Part shown: positions 8,797-17,387 of the stretch, piece after piece | Layout of the letters: each line of letters opens with the position of its first letter | Position numbering within the stretch: the stretch's first letter is position 1 | Assembly: GCF_900636365.1 (NCBI RefSeq) | Contig: NZ_LR134266.1 | Coordinates: forward strand, 1,501,501-1,565,500 | Direction: 5' to 3' | DNA from: Streptococcus viridans | Lineage (GTDB): Bacteria; Bacillota; Bacilli; Lactobacillales; Streptococcaceae | Length of the DNA: 64,000 bases | The notes under the pieces: model-generated | Seen by the model: only the letters and a program-made list of their open reading frames with translations | What the model was told of the DNA's origin: nothing | The model's database searches: none | Program-made: the position numbers and the translations under genes

Positions 8797-10275
8797 TTAA
8801 TCTTCTTTTGAAGCTAACTCTTCTGCTTCAATGACCGGTTGTTCTCCTTCTTTGAGTTTGTTGACCGTCATATTAACTCCAAGAGCTCCTGCTAGCAATT
8901 GACGAATATCAAATCCAGCTCCTTGAGAGACTTGGTCGATACTTTGCATAATATCGCCCACCATCTTAGAAGCATTGCCTTCCCCGTACATGGTGATCTT
9001 ATCCACCTTGGTTAATGGTTCTGCGACAGCACGCGCAATTTCAGGCAACTTGTCCACCACCATTTCGGTAATGGCTGCTTCTTGCATTTTCTTCATCGCT
9101 TCGGCCTTTTGGTCCAAACCTTTGGCTTCGGCTTCTAGTTTCAAGCGAATAGCTTCGGCCTCGGCGCGTCCTTTGGCTTCAATAGCTTCGGCCTCTTGCA
9201 ATTGGGCGAATTTCTCAGCTTCGGCTTGGGCTTTCCGAGCTTCGGCTTCTTTTTGTGTTTCGAAGAGTTCTGCTTCCGCCTTGCGTTGGCGTTCGATCAA
9301 TTCTGCTTCTGCAGCTTGTTGACGCGCATATTTTTCAGCTTCAGCTTGTTTGCGGATGTTGGCATCCAATTCTTGCTCACGAACCTTAACTTCGCGCTCT
9401 TTGACTTCCGCTTCTTTTTCCTGTTTCATGATATTGGCTTCGGCTGCCACGCGCTCTTGTTCACGACGTTGCACTTCTGCCTCAATCCCTTTAGCGGCAT
9501 CTGCTTTTGCTTGGGCAATATCTGCTTCTTGCTTGAGGGCTGCTTGTTTGAGTTTTAATTCGTTTTGTTTTTGCGCGATTTCAAGGTCGGCAGCGACGCG
9601 TTTGTCGTTGGCCAATTTATCTTGTTCTGCTTCGACTTCCTTGCGTTCGCGTTCCGCTTTGGCTTTGGCAATCAAGGCATCTTTCTTGATGGTTTCAACA
9701 TTTTCAATCCCGAGGTTATCGATGACTCCCCCTTCATCAGAGAAGGATTGAACCGTAAAAGCGATGACTTCCAGACCCATTTTGGCCAAGTCTGGTGCTA
9801 CGTTGTCCTGCACTTTTGAGGCAAACTCTTGACGGTCATTGACCATCTTACGGAGCTCCATCTGACCGATCACTTCCCGCAAGTTTCCTTCCAAGACATC
9901 TTGGACAGAATTGGAAATATCTGTCGTATTCCAGTTCAAGAAGTTTTCTGCAGCCCGGGCAATCATTTCATCGGTTGTACCAATTTTTAATTTAACAGCT
10001 GCATCGGCACGGACGTTAATGAAGTCCAGTGTTGGGACTGCTTCTGACGTCCGAACATCTGTCGAGAATTGCTCAATATCAAGATAAGAGCGTTGTTCGA
10101 CAAAGGGAATCATAAAGCCAGCTTTCCCACGCAAGTGACGTTGTTTCCGAAGACCTGTAATGACCACGACTTCGTTGGGTTTAGCGTTCACATAACCTTT
10201 AACAAGCAAAATCAAAATAATAACTGCGACTATTAGGCCGGTAATCAACCAACCTGGAATAAATAAAGTATCCAT
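8797..10275 (-). CDS. Flotillin-like SPFH domain protein
   Basis: 492 aa. One N-terminal membrane segment (residues about 7-25, LITGLIVAVIILILLV) is followed by an SPFH/band-7 domain (about 30-190). A long heptad-rich coiled coil, very rich in Ala, Glu, Lys and Gln (about 200-400), contains the AEAE-type repeats of flotillins. Related to Bacillus FloT/YuaG, which scaffolds functional membrane microdomains. No NfeD partner gene is adjacent, unlike many bacterial flotillin loci. An extended -10 (TGATATACT) lies upstream. Monocistronic. Confidence 0.9.
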   Translation of the reverse strand: MDTLFIPGWLITGLIVAVIILILLVKGYVNAKPNEVVVITGLRKQRHLRGKAGFMIPFVEQRSYLDIEQFSTDVRTSEAVPTLDFINVRADAAVKLKIGTTDEMIARAAENFLNWNTTDISNSVQDVLEGNLREVIGQMELRKMVNDRQEFASKVQDNVAPDLAKMGLEVIAFTVQSFSDEGGVIDNLGIENVETIKKDALIAKAKAERERKEVEAEQDKLANDKRVAADLEIAQKQNELKLKQAALKQEADIAQAKADAAKGIEAEVQRREQERVAAEANIMKQEKEAEVKEREVKVREQELDANIRKQAEAEKYARQQAAEAELIERQRKAEAELFETQKEAEARKAQAEAEKFAQLQEAEAIEAKGRAEAEAIRLKLEAEAKGLDQKAEAMKKMQEAAITEMVVDKLPEIARAVAEPLTKVDKITMYGEGNASKMVGDIMQSIDQVSQGAGFDIRQLLAGALGVNMTVNKLKEGEQPVIEAEELASKED

Positions 10276-10335
10276 ACTTTTTCTCCTTTTTAGAGGTCTA
10301 TCCTCTGTTGTTTATTAATCCTAGTATATCAAAAG

Positions 10336-10362
10336 AAGGCCTTTCCTCAAAGAAAAGACCTG
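10336..10362 (-). terminator. Likely terminator after the YceD-like gene
   Basis: - strand stem AGGTCTTTTC / GGAAAGGCCT with a short loop and a TCTTTTG tail. Confidence 0.6.
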
Positions 10363-10398
10363 TATTTATGTCTAAATTTATCAAATGCAATCTCTAGC

Positions 10399-10938
10399 TT
10401 ATTCTTCGTCAAACAAGCCATTTAGACCAGCGAAAGGACTGTTTTCTTCTTTCTTGATCGCTTGAGCAGCTTGGTATTCTTCTTCGGATAGGATTTTCCA
10501 ATCATTGCCCTCGATAAAACCTTCTCCAGCCTCCTCTTCTGGAGTGAGAACCTTGAGAGGAATATTGAGCAGAATATTATCCGCTACACTCTCACTCAGG
10601 TCAATCTTCCCACCTTCGATTGGAAGGATCAAGTCTTCCTCAAGAGCTTCGATATCTGCCTCTGACTGTACATCCTCCGCAAATACCTCTGTTACAGGAT
10701 AGCTCTCTTGAATCTCGACAGGCTCCATGCTTCGGCTAGAGGCCAAAACGATAGTGTAGCTCAACTGGTAATCCAGGACATAGAGACCTGTATCATAGGC
10801 TACTCCCCCTGTCGCTGTCACATTCTTCAAATCAAGAATTTCTGGATTACGCTTTTGCAGATCCTTTAACAAATCCAACTCTTGATTAAATGCTAGTCCT
10901 TCAGGATTTTTACGGATTTCTTGTGTAAATAAGTTCAT
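10399..10938 (-). CDS. YceD/DUF177 family protein
   Basis: 179 aa from the ATG at 10938, which has a GAGGAC ribosome binding site 8 nt upstream; a longer frame reaches 10995 but lacks one. Acidic cytoplasmic protein with the DUF177 pattern (GVAYDTGLYVLDYQLSYTIVLASSR, DLILPIEGGKIDLSESVADNILLNIPL). Relatives in other bacteria are linked to rpmF and ribosome/rRNA synthesis. Here rpmF is not adjacent, so the role is not shown by context. Confidence 0.82.
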   Translation of the reverse strand: MNLFTQEIRKNPEGLAFNQELDLLKDLQKRNPEILDLKNVTATGGVAYDTGLYVLDYQLSYTIVLASSRSMEPVEIQESYPVTEVFAEDVQSEADIEALEEDLILPIEGGKIDLSESVADNILLNIPLKVLTPEEEAGEGFIEGNDWKILSEEEYQAAQAIKKEENSPFAGLNGLFDEE

Positions 10939-11144
10939 TCTTTTGTCCTCAAATCTTCTAGATACTACTAGTATATCATGAAGCTGTCCCTTCAACCAAG
11001 ATGTCTCCTCAAAAATTTGTTATAATCATGAAAAAAGATACAGAGACTAGGCAAATTGGTGTTGTACACAAGGGTCCCACCATCTCTTGGACAAAAGAGG
11101 TTCACTTGCTAGGGCATTGAGCAATGTTAGATAGAGGAGAATTC

Positions 11145-12005
11145 ATGAAAGAAATCGGAGCAGTTTTTCGGCAAATACGTGAAAGTCGCCACATCTCTTT
11201 AGAGGAGGCTACAGGTGGCGAATTTTCTCGCTCCATGTTATCTCGATTTGAAAGAGGGGAAAATGACCTGACGACGCAACGGTTTTTTCAGGCCCTTCAA
11301 CAGATCAAAACCAGCCTCAGTGAGTTTTCCCATCTAGCTGGTATCGATCAGCACTCCTTTATTCCCAAATTGTTGAAAGAGCACTATGAAAACATGAGCT
11401 TGGAACACGACCAAGCCTTGTACCAAAGCTACCAACTAGCCTATCAGAAAGATCACAAAAAAGAAGACTTCTTAGCCAGCATTATTCTCAAGGCCAAAAT
11501 ACTTGGCTTATATCCTGAGGTAGAGTTGGCTGCTAGCCAAGAGGAACTAGATTTCCTCTATGACTACCTCTTCTCTGTCATGGTCTGGGGAAATTTTGAG
11601 TTAAGCCTATTTTCACTGACCTCTCCTCTTTTCTCTAGTCAGCTCTATCGACAATACACAGAGGAGTTGGTCCAACGTGAGGATTTCAAGCTTCTCCTAG
11701 ATTCCTCTCGTCCTGCCATCAATTCTATTTTCCTTAATGGCTTTTTTCTGGCCATTAATTCAAATGAATTTGAAGATGCAACCTATTTTGATCACCTGAT
11801 TAACAACCACTTTTACTCTGAGAACGAAGCCTACCTTCGGACGGTTTATCTCTACGCCAAAGGAGAATTTCTTTATCGGAAGGGTGAAAAAGAAGCTGGT
11901 CTTGAAAAGATGGAGCAGGCCATCCAGGTTCTCTCTATTCTGGATTGTAAGGACAGTGCCAACTACTACAAACAGGGCCTGCAAGAACTGATCAAGGAAT
12001 CCTGA
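11145..12005 (+). CDS. Rgg/GadR/MutR-family transcriptional regulator
   Basis: 286 aa from the ATG at 11145, preceded by AGAGGAGA; an in-frame ATG at 11124 has no ribosome binding site. N-terminal HTH of the XRE type (residues about 1-65, VFRQIRESRHISLEEATGGEFSRSMLSRFERGEND) is followed by a helical TPR-like C-terminal domain. Rgg proteins often sense short hydrophobic peptides. I found no convincing SHP-type peptide ORF within the flanking 200 bp, so this may be a stand-alone Rgg. An extended -10 promoter (TGTTATAAT, 11018-11026) gives a leader of about 110 nt. Confidence 0.9.
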   Translation: MKEIGAVFRQIRESRHISLEEATGGEFSRSMLSRFERGENDLTTQRFFQALQQIKTSLSEFSHLAGIDQHSFIPKLLKEHYENMSLEHDQALYQSYQLAYQKDHKKEDFLASIILKAKILGLYPEVELAASQEELDFLYDYLFSVMVWGNFELSLFSLTSPLFSSQLYRQYTEELVQREDFKLLLDSSRPAINSIFLNGFFLAINSNEFEDATYFDHLINNHFYSENEAYLRTVYLYAKGEFLYRKGEKEAGLEKMEQAIQVLSILDCKDSANYYKQGLQELIKES

Positions 12006-12007
12006 AA

Positions 12008-12188
12008 AGAGAGTGGGACAGAAATCGGTAATTCGTTAGAATTCGATTTCGTCGTCCCACCTCCGCACAGTTGAGTAGGGCTGTAAAAGCTGATGAAATC
12101 AGCGTAGTAGAGCCAACTCAACCACTGCGTCTTGCTCGACAATCCAAAGACAATTGAGAGGCTAGGACTTTTGTCCCAGCCTCTTTTT
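12008..12188 (+). repeat. 180-bp structured intergenic repeat, copy A (ends in a terminator)
   Basis: A second copy with about 95% identity lies at 60014-60195. Three hairpins are visible: GTGGGAC / GTCCCAC with inner AATTC / GAATT pairing; GTTGAGT / ACTCAAC with inner GCTGAT / ATCAGC; and GAGGCTAGGAC / GTCCCAGCCTC followed by TTTTT. The last is an intrinsic terminator on the + strand. It starts within 5 nt of the rgg stop and so provides the rgg terminator. No coding capacity beyond chance. Confidence 0.85.
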
Positions 12189-12207
12189 GTTGAAAATATG
12201 CAACATT

Positions 12208-12236
12208 TTGATTTTCTTGTTTTTGAGGTCTACAAT
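12208..12236 (+). promoter_or_regulatory. Promoter of the small ORF/MFS operon
   Basis: TTGATT, 17-bp spacer, TACAAT. It lies between repeat A and the small ORF. It argues that longer reading frames starting upstream of it (12132 or 12198) are not the real gene start. Confidence 0.65.
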
Positions 12237-12269
12237 AGAACCATCAAGCAAAGAAAGAAGGTTCCTTCC

Positions 12270-12446
12270 ATGATGACCAAACTAAAAAGATACTTCCTTC
12301 ATTTGTTTCTCAAGCATACCAGCATCTACCTAAAAGATCAGAAACTTCTTCTCTCTGAAGAGGAGAAATTGGAGGTCTTTAAACAGATTGTTCGATCCAT
12401 CAAACAAGTCCTAGCAACTGTTCACACGAAGGGGGAAGGTTTATGA
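12270..12446 (+). CDS. Small protein of unknown function upstream of the MFS exporter
   Basis: 58 aa starting MMTKLKRYFLHLFLKHTSIY, preceded by AGAAGG with 8-nt spacing. Basic N-terminus, then a helical charged C-terminus (LLLSEEEKLEVFKQIVRSIKQVLATVHTKG). The stop overlaps the MFS start (ATGA), which implies translational coupling. I do not recognise a family. The open frame extends upstream into repeat A, but the promoter at 12208 makes a later start more likely. Confidence 0.55.
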   Translation: MMTKLKRYFLHLFLKHTSIYLKDQKLLLSEEEKLEVFKQIVRSIKQVLATVHTKGEGL

Positions 12447-13660
12447 AACTCTTAGCTCGTAATAAAATTTTTGCCTTACTCAGTCTTTCTCGCTTTTTGA
12501 ATACCCTTGGTGCTGCCATCTACAATCTGGTCTTTGTGGTCTTTGCTGCCAGCATGCCGCAACCGAGTCTGGCAGTTGGCATTGCCAATCTCATTGTGTT
12601 TATTCCTAGCCTCTTTAGCATTTTTGTTGGGATGAAGGCTGACCATACGAAGAAAAAAGCTAACTGGTTGATCCGCATCGGCTTTCTCCAAGCCATCCTC
12701 TTCATCCTTATTGCTCTCATAACCAAGATTCCGGGTTACTTTGCTTTTTCCTTCATCTGTTTGTTAAACATTGTTTCAGATTGTTTGAGCGATTATCGCG
12801 GGGGGCTACAACTCCCCATCATGAAAAAGAACATCTCTAGCGAGGATTTGATGGAGGCCTATTCCTTCAATCAACTACTTAGTATGGTCTGTTCGATTTC
12901 TGGACAAGCTCTAGGAGTTTGGCTGCTAGCTATCAGCCATCAACATTTTGCTCTGGTCGCTTCGATCAATGCCGTGACTTTTCTCCTGTCTTCCACCTGT
13001 CTCCTGATGAGAAAAAAGCAGCTGACACATGACCCCGTCATTGAGCCCCAAAATAAGAATTCTTTGCTCCACGAATGCCAAGAGATGTATTCCAATGCCA
13101 AAAATATTTTTGCAGATGAGGAGGTTCACCACTTTGGCAAGTTGCTCTTCTCATTGGTTCTTATCAATGCCCTAGGGGGATCCATCTCTGGTATCTACAA
13201 TTTGCAACTACTTCACTCCCCATTCTTTCAGTTGAGTTTTAGCCAGTCGCTCTTGATTTTAGAGGCAGTTACTATTTTAAGCATGGTCTGGGCTAGTTTG
13301 ACACCCTATGACTATTTTTCCAAGCAATCGCTCCACCATATCCTACTGTGGATCGCAGGTGGGCTGACCATGCTTGGGCTCACAAATATCCTGGTACGCT
13401 GGGACATTCTTTCCCTTCTACTCATCACATTCCTTGGTTATCTTGTTGCAAAAATCAACCCAAAAGTTTCCAGCCTTTTAATGAGCAAATTACCCGCTGA
13501 AAAATTAGCTTCTACCTCTAGCTTTTTGGGACTGATGGTCAGCTTTGCCATGCCACTTGGGACAGCTCTCTTTTCTAGTCTAGCTATCTGGAGCCTTCCC
13601 CTAGCGTGGGGGACCTTTGCTATCCTTGGTTTCACTACCCTCCTCTTAACAACCAAATAA
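12443..13660 (+). CDS. MFS transporter, probable efflux protein
   Basis: 405 aa with about 12 hydrophobic segments. The inter-helix GMKADHTKKK loop after TM2 is the MFS A-like motif. GGAAGG precedes the start. Similar to MFS carriers often found next to streptococcal rgg genes; the substrate is unknown. It shares a 4-bp overlap with the upstream small ORF and probably belongs to the Rgg target region. Confidence 0.85.
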   Translation: MKLLARNKIFALLSLSRFLNTLGAAIYNLVFVVFAASMPQPSLAVGIANLIVFIPSLFSIFVGMKADHTKKKANWLIRIGFLQAILFILIALITKIPGYFAFSFICLLNIVSDCLSDYRGGLQLPIMKKNISSEDLMEAYSFNQLLSMVCSISGQALGVWLLAISHQHFALVASINAVTFLLSSTCLLMRKKQLTHDPVIEPQNKNSLLHECQEMYSNAKNIFADEEVHHFGKLLFSLVLINALGGSISGIYNLQLLHSPFFQLSFSQSLLILEAVTILSMVWASLTPYDYFSKQSLHHILLWIAGGLTMLGLTNILVRWDILSLLLITFLGYLVAKINPKVSSLLMSKLPAEKLASTSSFLGLMVSFAMPLGTALFSSLAIWSLPLAWGTFAILGFTTLLLTTK

Positions 13661-13663
13661 AAA

Positions 13664-13683
13664 AACCCACCATTGGGTGGATT
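13664..13683 (-). terminator. Distal terminator hairpin left of structured element copy 1
   Basis: - strand AATCCACC CAAT GGTGGGTT followed by TTTTTATTTGG. It is a diverged twin of the hairpin at 14101-14120 next to the htpX stop; the structured element lies between them. Confidence 0.7.
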
Positions 13684-14100
13684 GAGCTTAAAGACAAAGT
13701 TATCTTTTATACAATTCTATTTACTTCTCTAAAGATAAATACTTTTTATTCTTTAGAGTTATTCAATCATCTACTGAAACTTTCCGCCGTGAGAAAAGTG
13801 CTAGAAACAACCTTGTTTCTAGCACTCGGGAGTTTTGGGAGTAAAACAGTTTGGGAAACTGTTTTAGCCTGAGCCTGGAAATTAAAGAGCGAGGGGGTTC
13901 AAAACGAATTGAACACGGGCTGCGGATTGTGTCAAAAAGATAAGTTCTCCTAGAATCGAAAGATTCTGCGTCAAACTTCCTATTTTGACTTTATCCGCAG
14001 ACGCCCTTTGTATCTTAATAAGTCATGGAACTTCATAGAAGTTCGCTGACGTCCGTACTCACCTAAGGAAAGGTTCTAAGATGATTGTGTCTTCAATCTG
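13684..14100 (+). repeat. Terminator-associated structured element, copy 1 (with nested insertion)
   Basis: Gene-free stretch between the MFS gene and htpX. The core at 13776-14075 has the outer stem GAAACTTTCC / GGAAAGGTTC, GTGAG / CTCAC, hairpin P2 (GTGCTAGAAAC / GTTTCTAGCAC) and P4 (GAACTTC ATA GAAGTTC). Where the sister copies have hairpin P3, this copy carries about 150 extra bases holding AAAACAGTTT / AAACTGTTTT and a long hairpin at 13917-14006 (CTGCGGAT / ATCCGCAG, GTCAAAA / TTTTGAC, AGAATC / GATTCT). The ends carry AAGACAAAGT and, inverted, GAAGACAC. Confidence 0.8.
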
Positions 14101-14120
14101 AATCCACTGTTTGATGGATT
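14101..14120 (-). terminator. htpX-proximal hairpin, T-tract interrupted
   Basis: - strand hairpin ATCCA / TGGAT five bases after the htpX stop. It runs straight into TCAGATTGAAGAC, the end of the structured element, rather than into a T-run. Confidence 0.6.
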
Positions 14121-14124
14121 TACT

Positions 14125-15021
14125 TTACATGTTTCTTAATCTTTCAACCCGCTCAGCAATGGGTGGATGGGTATAAAAGAGTTTTTGAAAGCCGGATTCT
14201 TTTTTAGGATCGTTGATAAAGAGAGCACTACTTGCACTATCGACTTCTCGTTGCATAGGCACACTGTTATCCAACTTCAAAAGAGCATTGATCATTCCTT
14301 GAGGATTCCGTGTCAATTCGACACTGGAGGCATCCGCTAGGAACTCCCGTTGGCGAGAAATGGCTAACTGAACCAAAGTCGCCGCTAATGGAGCTAAGAC
14401 GATGGCAAGGAGGGAAAGGATCAGAATAATAATTTCTAAACCACTGCCCCCTTCTCGATCATCATCCCGTCTACGGCCACCGCCCCACCACATCATCCGT
14501 CCTCCAATACTAGAGAGCATGGTGATGGCACTGGCAAGGGCAACCGCAATCGTGGAGATGCGGATATCGTAGTTGCGAATATGGCTGACTTCGTGTCCGA
14601 TGACTCCCTCCAATTCTTCCCGGTTCATCACAGCTAGAAGGCCTGTCGTTGCTGCAACAGCAGCATTTTGAGGATTGGATCCTGTCGCAAATGCATTCAT
14701 GGACGGATCATCTACAATATAAACTCGAGGCATAGGGATTTGAGCTACCATGGCCATATCTTGGACAATATGGTAGAGTTGAGGGGCTTGCTCTTCGGTC
14801 ACCTCACGCGCACCGTTCATCCGCATGACGACCTCGGTTGATTGGAAAATCATGCTAAAGGCATAAATCCCACCAATAATCAAAGCTAGGATGACGCCAC
14901 CAAGTGAGGAGCCTAACCAGAGGTAGCCAACGGCTGCTCCGATGAGGGCCAAGAGTATGAAAAAAGCAATAAGGAGAATCCAGGTTCTCCTTTTATTGCT
15001 TGCAATTTGGTCAAAAAGCAT
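14125..15021 (-). CDS. htpX: Membrane zinc metalloprotease HtpX
   Basis: 298 aa, M48B family quality-control protease of membrane proteins. Two N-terminal TM helices (about 15-35 and 38-58), the zinc site [11 protein letters not shown] near residues 141-151, two further TM segments, and the third ligand region [13 protein letters not shown]. It follows lemA by 1 nt, the conserved lemA-htpX pair of streptococci. Active site complete. Confidence 0.95.
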   Translation of the reverse strand: MLFDQIASNKRRTWILLIAFFILLALIGAAVGYLWLGSSLGGVILALIIGGIYAFSMIFQSTEVVMRMNGAREVTEEQAPQLYHIVQDMAMVAQIPMPRVYIVDDPSMNAFATGSNPQNAAVAATTGLLAVMNREELEGVIGHEVSHIRNYDIRISTIAVALASAITMLSSIGGRMMWWGGGRRRDDDREGGSGLEIIILILSLLAIVLAPLAATLVQLAISRQREFLADASSVELTRNPQGMINALLKLDNSVPMQREVDSASSALFINDPKKESGFQKLFYTHPPIAERVERLRNM

Positions 15022-15022
15022 A

Positions 15023-15583
15023 TTAGTCTCCTAATCCGCTAAAATCCACCTTTGGTACAGCTTTTTCTTCTTCAGGCACTTGAAGGAATTCGGCTTGTCT
15101 GAAGCCAAACATTCCAGCAATTACGTTTGTTGGGAAAGTTTCCAATTTCACATTGTAATTGCTTGTGACACTGTTGTACAATTGACGGGCATAAGAAATT
15201 TTGTTTTCTGTATTGGTCAATTCTTCTTGCAATTGCATGAAGTTGGTGTTAGCCTTCAAGTCTGGGTAGTTTTCAGCAACCGCAAAAATGCCTGCCACTT
15301 GACGTGAAAGAGCATCACTGGCTGCCATCGCTTCTGCAGGTGAAGTAGCTTGAGCCACTTGTTGGCGAAGTTGAGTCACTTTTGCTAGTGTATCTCCTTC
15401 GTACTTGGCATACCCTTTAACGGTTTCAATCAAGTTTGGAATCAAGTCATTTCGACGTTTCAATTGTACATCAATTTGACTCCAAGCTTCGCGAGTTTGC
15501 ATCCGGCTTTTCACCAAACCGTTGTAAACTCCTACTACAATCAACACAAGGACCACAATGATCCCAAGAATAATCCAAATCAT
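15023..15583 (-). CDS. lemA: LemA family protein
   Basis: 186 aa with one N-terminal TM helix (residues 2-20) and a long helical bundle ([24 protein letters not shown]). Membrane-anchored, probably facing outward; function unknown but linked to HtpX by conserved gene order. An extended -10 TGATATACT (15614-15619, - strand) lies about 30 bp upstream, divergent from rsmG. Confidence 0.92.
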   Translation of the reverse strand: MIWIILGIIVVLVLIVVGVYNGLVKSRMQTREAWSQIDVQLKRRNDLIPNLIETVKGYAKYEGDTLAKVTQLRQQVAQATSPAEAMAASDALSRQVAGIFAVAENYPDLKANTNFMQLQEELTNTENKISYARQLYNSVTSNYNVKLETFPTNVIAGMFGFRQAEFLQVPEEEKAVPKVDFSGLGD

Positions 15584-15637
15584 TTTATTGAATTCCTTTC
15601 ATTTCTTTCTACCAGTATATCAAATTTCCCTTATTTT

Positions 15638-15646
15638 GTGGTAAAA
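15638..15646 (+). promoter_or_regulatory. Extended -10 of rsmG, leaderless transcript likely
   Basis: TGGTAAAAT is followed after only 6 or 7 bases by the rsmG ATG, so the predicted +1 falls at or next to the start codon. No Shine-Dalgarno is present. Confidence 0.5.
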
Positions 15647-15653
15647 TAAAAGC

Positions 15654-16367
15654 ATGAAACCAGAAGAATTTTATGTCCGTTTAGCCGACCTCGGCTTTCC
15701 ATTAACTGATCGTCAAAAAGAGCAATACGAACGCTATTTTGAGCTCCTCGTGGAATGGAATGAGAAAATTAATCTCACTGCCATCACAGAAAAAGACGAA
15801 GTCTATCTCAAGCATTTTTATGATTCTATCGCACCCATTTTGCAGGGTTTAATTGAAAACCACCCCATCCGTCTCTTGGATATCGGAGCTGGTGCCGGCT
15901 TCCCAAGCCTACCAATGAAAATCCTATTCCCTGAGCTAGATGTGACCATCATTGATTCCCTCAATAAGCGGATCAATTTCCTTCACTTGCTGGCTGAAGA
16001 GTTGGGCTTGAGCGGAGTACATTTCTACCATGGACGAGCTGAAGACTTTGCACAAGACAAAGCCTTTCGTGCCCAATTTGATATCGTAACTGCCCGTGCT
16101 GTAGCCCGCATGCAGGTCCTTTCTGAGCTGACCATTCCCTATCTGAAAGTAGGGGGACGGCTTCTTGCTCTCAAGGCTAGCAATGCTCCAGAAGAGTTGG
16201 AAGAAGCTAAAAATGCCCTTAACTTACTGTTTAGCAAGGTTGAAGACAATCTACAGTATGAATTGCCTAATGGGGATCCACGCTATATCACTCTTGTAGA
16301 AAAGAAAAAAGAAACCCCTAATAAATACCCAAGAAAAGCAGGCATGCCCAATAAGCGTCCGTTATAA
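15654..16367 (+). CDS. rsmG: 16S rRNA (guanine527-N7)-methyltransferase RsmG
   Basis: 237 aa. Transfers methyl from SAM to N7 of G527 in 16S rRNA; loss gives low-level streptomycin resistance (known). SAM motif I is [17 protein letters not shown] near residues 70-86, and the C-terminal basic tail is [15 protein letters not shown]. Divergent from lemA. The start lacks a ribosome binding site and sits just after a -10 box. Confidence 0.96.
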   Translation: MKPEEFYVRLADLGFPLTDRQKEQYERYFELLVEWNEKINLTAITEKDEVYLKHFYDSIAPILQGLIENHPIRLLDIGAGAGFPSLPMKILFPELDVTIIDSLNKRINFLHLLAEELGLSGVHFYHGRAEDFAQDKAFRAQFDIVTARAVARMQVLSELTIPYLKVGGRLLALKASNAPEELEEAKNALNLLFSKVEDNLQYELPNGDPRYITLVEKKKETPNKYPRKAGMPNKRPL

Positions 16368-16375
16368 GATGATAC

Positions 16376-16409
16376 TAAAAAGAAGCTGACAGTTTGTCAG
16401 CTTCTTTTT
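16376..16409. terminator. Bidirectional terminator between rsmG and the PfkB kinase
   Basis: AAAAAGAAGCTGAC / GTCAGCTTCTTTTT with a 4-base loop between convergent genes. Confidence 0.92.
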
Positions 16410-17317
16410 GAATAAACTAATTTTTTTAACTCTTGCTCTAGGGTATGGTAGTGATGGCGCTCTAAATGAACTCCCTTGGTCGCCACAACCATACTTGCTA
16501 GATGGTTAGCAAAGGTTAGCGCTTCTTTCACATCTAGCCCTTGCAAAGATGCCGCTAAAAAGGCTCCCAGATGACTGTCTCCTGCGCCTACAGTATCGAC
16601 GACTTCTGTCGGAAATCCGGCCACCTCGTAGAACATACCATCGTATGCGATCGCTCCTTTTTCTCCCAAGGTGACGATGACTAACTGCCCCGTTCTTTGG
16701 TAGAGTTTCTTAGCTGCGTCAGCAATCTCTTCACAAGCTGAAAAAGCCTTGGCTTCTGCCTCATTGACATGGAGAATGGGGTGGAGATCATAGATGGCTT
16801 CCAAACGCTCCTCGGGAATCAAGAGTCCTCGAGGTCCTGGTGCAAAGATGACTTGACCTTTGATTTTTGACACAGATTGAATCAGTTCCAATCCAGTCGG
16901 CTCTTCTACTTCAAGGCCACAGAGATATATAGAATCGTAGCTTTCCTGCTCCAGAGACTGGAGCCATTCCTTCTGAAAACTATATTCTACTCCATGATCT
17001 GATAAAAAGGTCCTTTCACCATCCGACTCAATAAAGCAATAACAACAACCATTTGCCCCGGTTACTGAGATTGGAGTCTGGATGCCCAGCCTCTTGAGTT
17101 CTGCCTTGACAAAGTCCCCGTAGACACCCGTCCCCACTGGCGAGATGAAGTCAACATTTTGACCCAAAGCATGAAGTACGGAGACGACATTAAAGGCACA
17201 CCCTCCAAGAGACCAAGTCTGCTCATGGATATGGGCGTCTCCTTCCCGACTCGGTAGTCGATCCAGATAGACCATAACATCACAAACAGTTGAACCAATC
17301 ACTAAGGCTTTTGACAT
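16397..17317 (-). CDS. PfkB-family carbohydrate/nucleoside kinase
   Basis: 306 aa from the ATG at 17317 (AGGAGGAGG upstream); an in-frame ATG at 17350 lacks a ribosome binding site. Ribokinase-fold ATP-dependent kinase. The N-terminal signature region is GGCAFNVVSVLHALG near residue 38, and the C-terminal anion hole/catalytic motif is DTVGAGDSHLGAFLA with the base Asp. Gly-rich GVEYSF and CGLEVEEPTG segments are also seen. The substrate (ribose-like sugar or nucleoside) is not decidable. Its 3' end overlaps the shared terminator with rsmG. Confidence 0.85.
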   Translation of the reverse strand: MSKALVIGSTVCDVMVYLDRLPSREGDAHIHEQTWSLGGCAFNVVSVLHALGQNVDFISPVGTGVYGDFVKAELKRLGIQTPISVTGANGCCYCFIESDGERTFLSDHGVEYSFQKEWLQSLEQESYDSIYLCGLEVEEPTGLELIQSVSKIKGQVIFAPGPRGLLIPEERLEAIYDLHPILHVNEAEAKAFSACEEIADAAKKLYQRTGQLVIVTLGEKGAIAYDGMFYEVAGFPTEVVDTVGAGDSHLGAFLAASLQGLDVKEALTFANHLASMVVATKGVHLERHHYHTLEQELKKLVYSKRS

Positions 17318-17351
17318 GGGTTTCCTCCTCCTATTCTCTATTCTCAACATT

Positions 17352-17382
17352 GAAAAATAACCAGCACCGGATCGTGCTGGTT
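17352..17382 (-). terminator. Terminator of the nucleoside phosphorylase-ECF-SDR operon
   Basis: - strand AACCAGCAC / GTGCTGGTT followed by ATTTTTC, six bases after the SDR stop. Confidence 0.88.
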
Positions 17383-17387
17383 AGCAA

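Noticed and set aside
8975..9751. Long + strand reading frames opposite the flotillin gene
   Set aside because: They are antisense shadows caused by the Ala/Glu-rich coiled coil. Composition (Ser/Ala/Cys rich) and lack of ribosome binding sites argue against genes.
12132..12269. 5' extension of the small ORF upstream of the MFS gene (104 codons in total)
   Set aside because: It runs through repeat A and its terminator and upstream of a clear promoter at 12208, so translation from there is unlikely.
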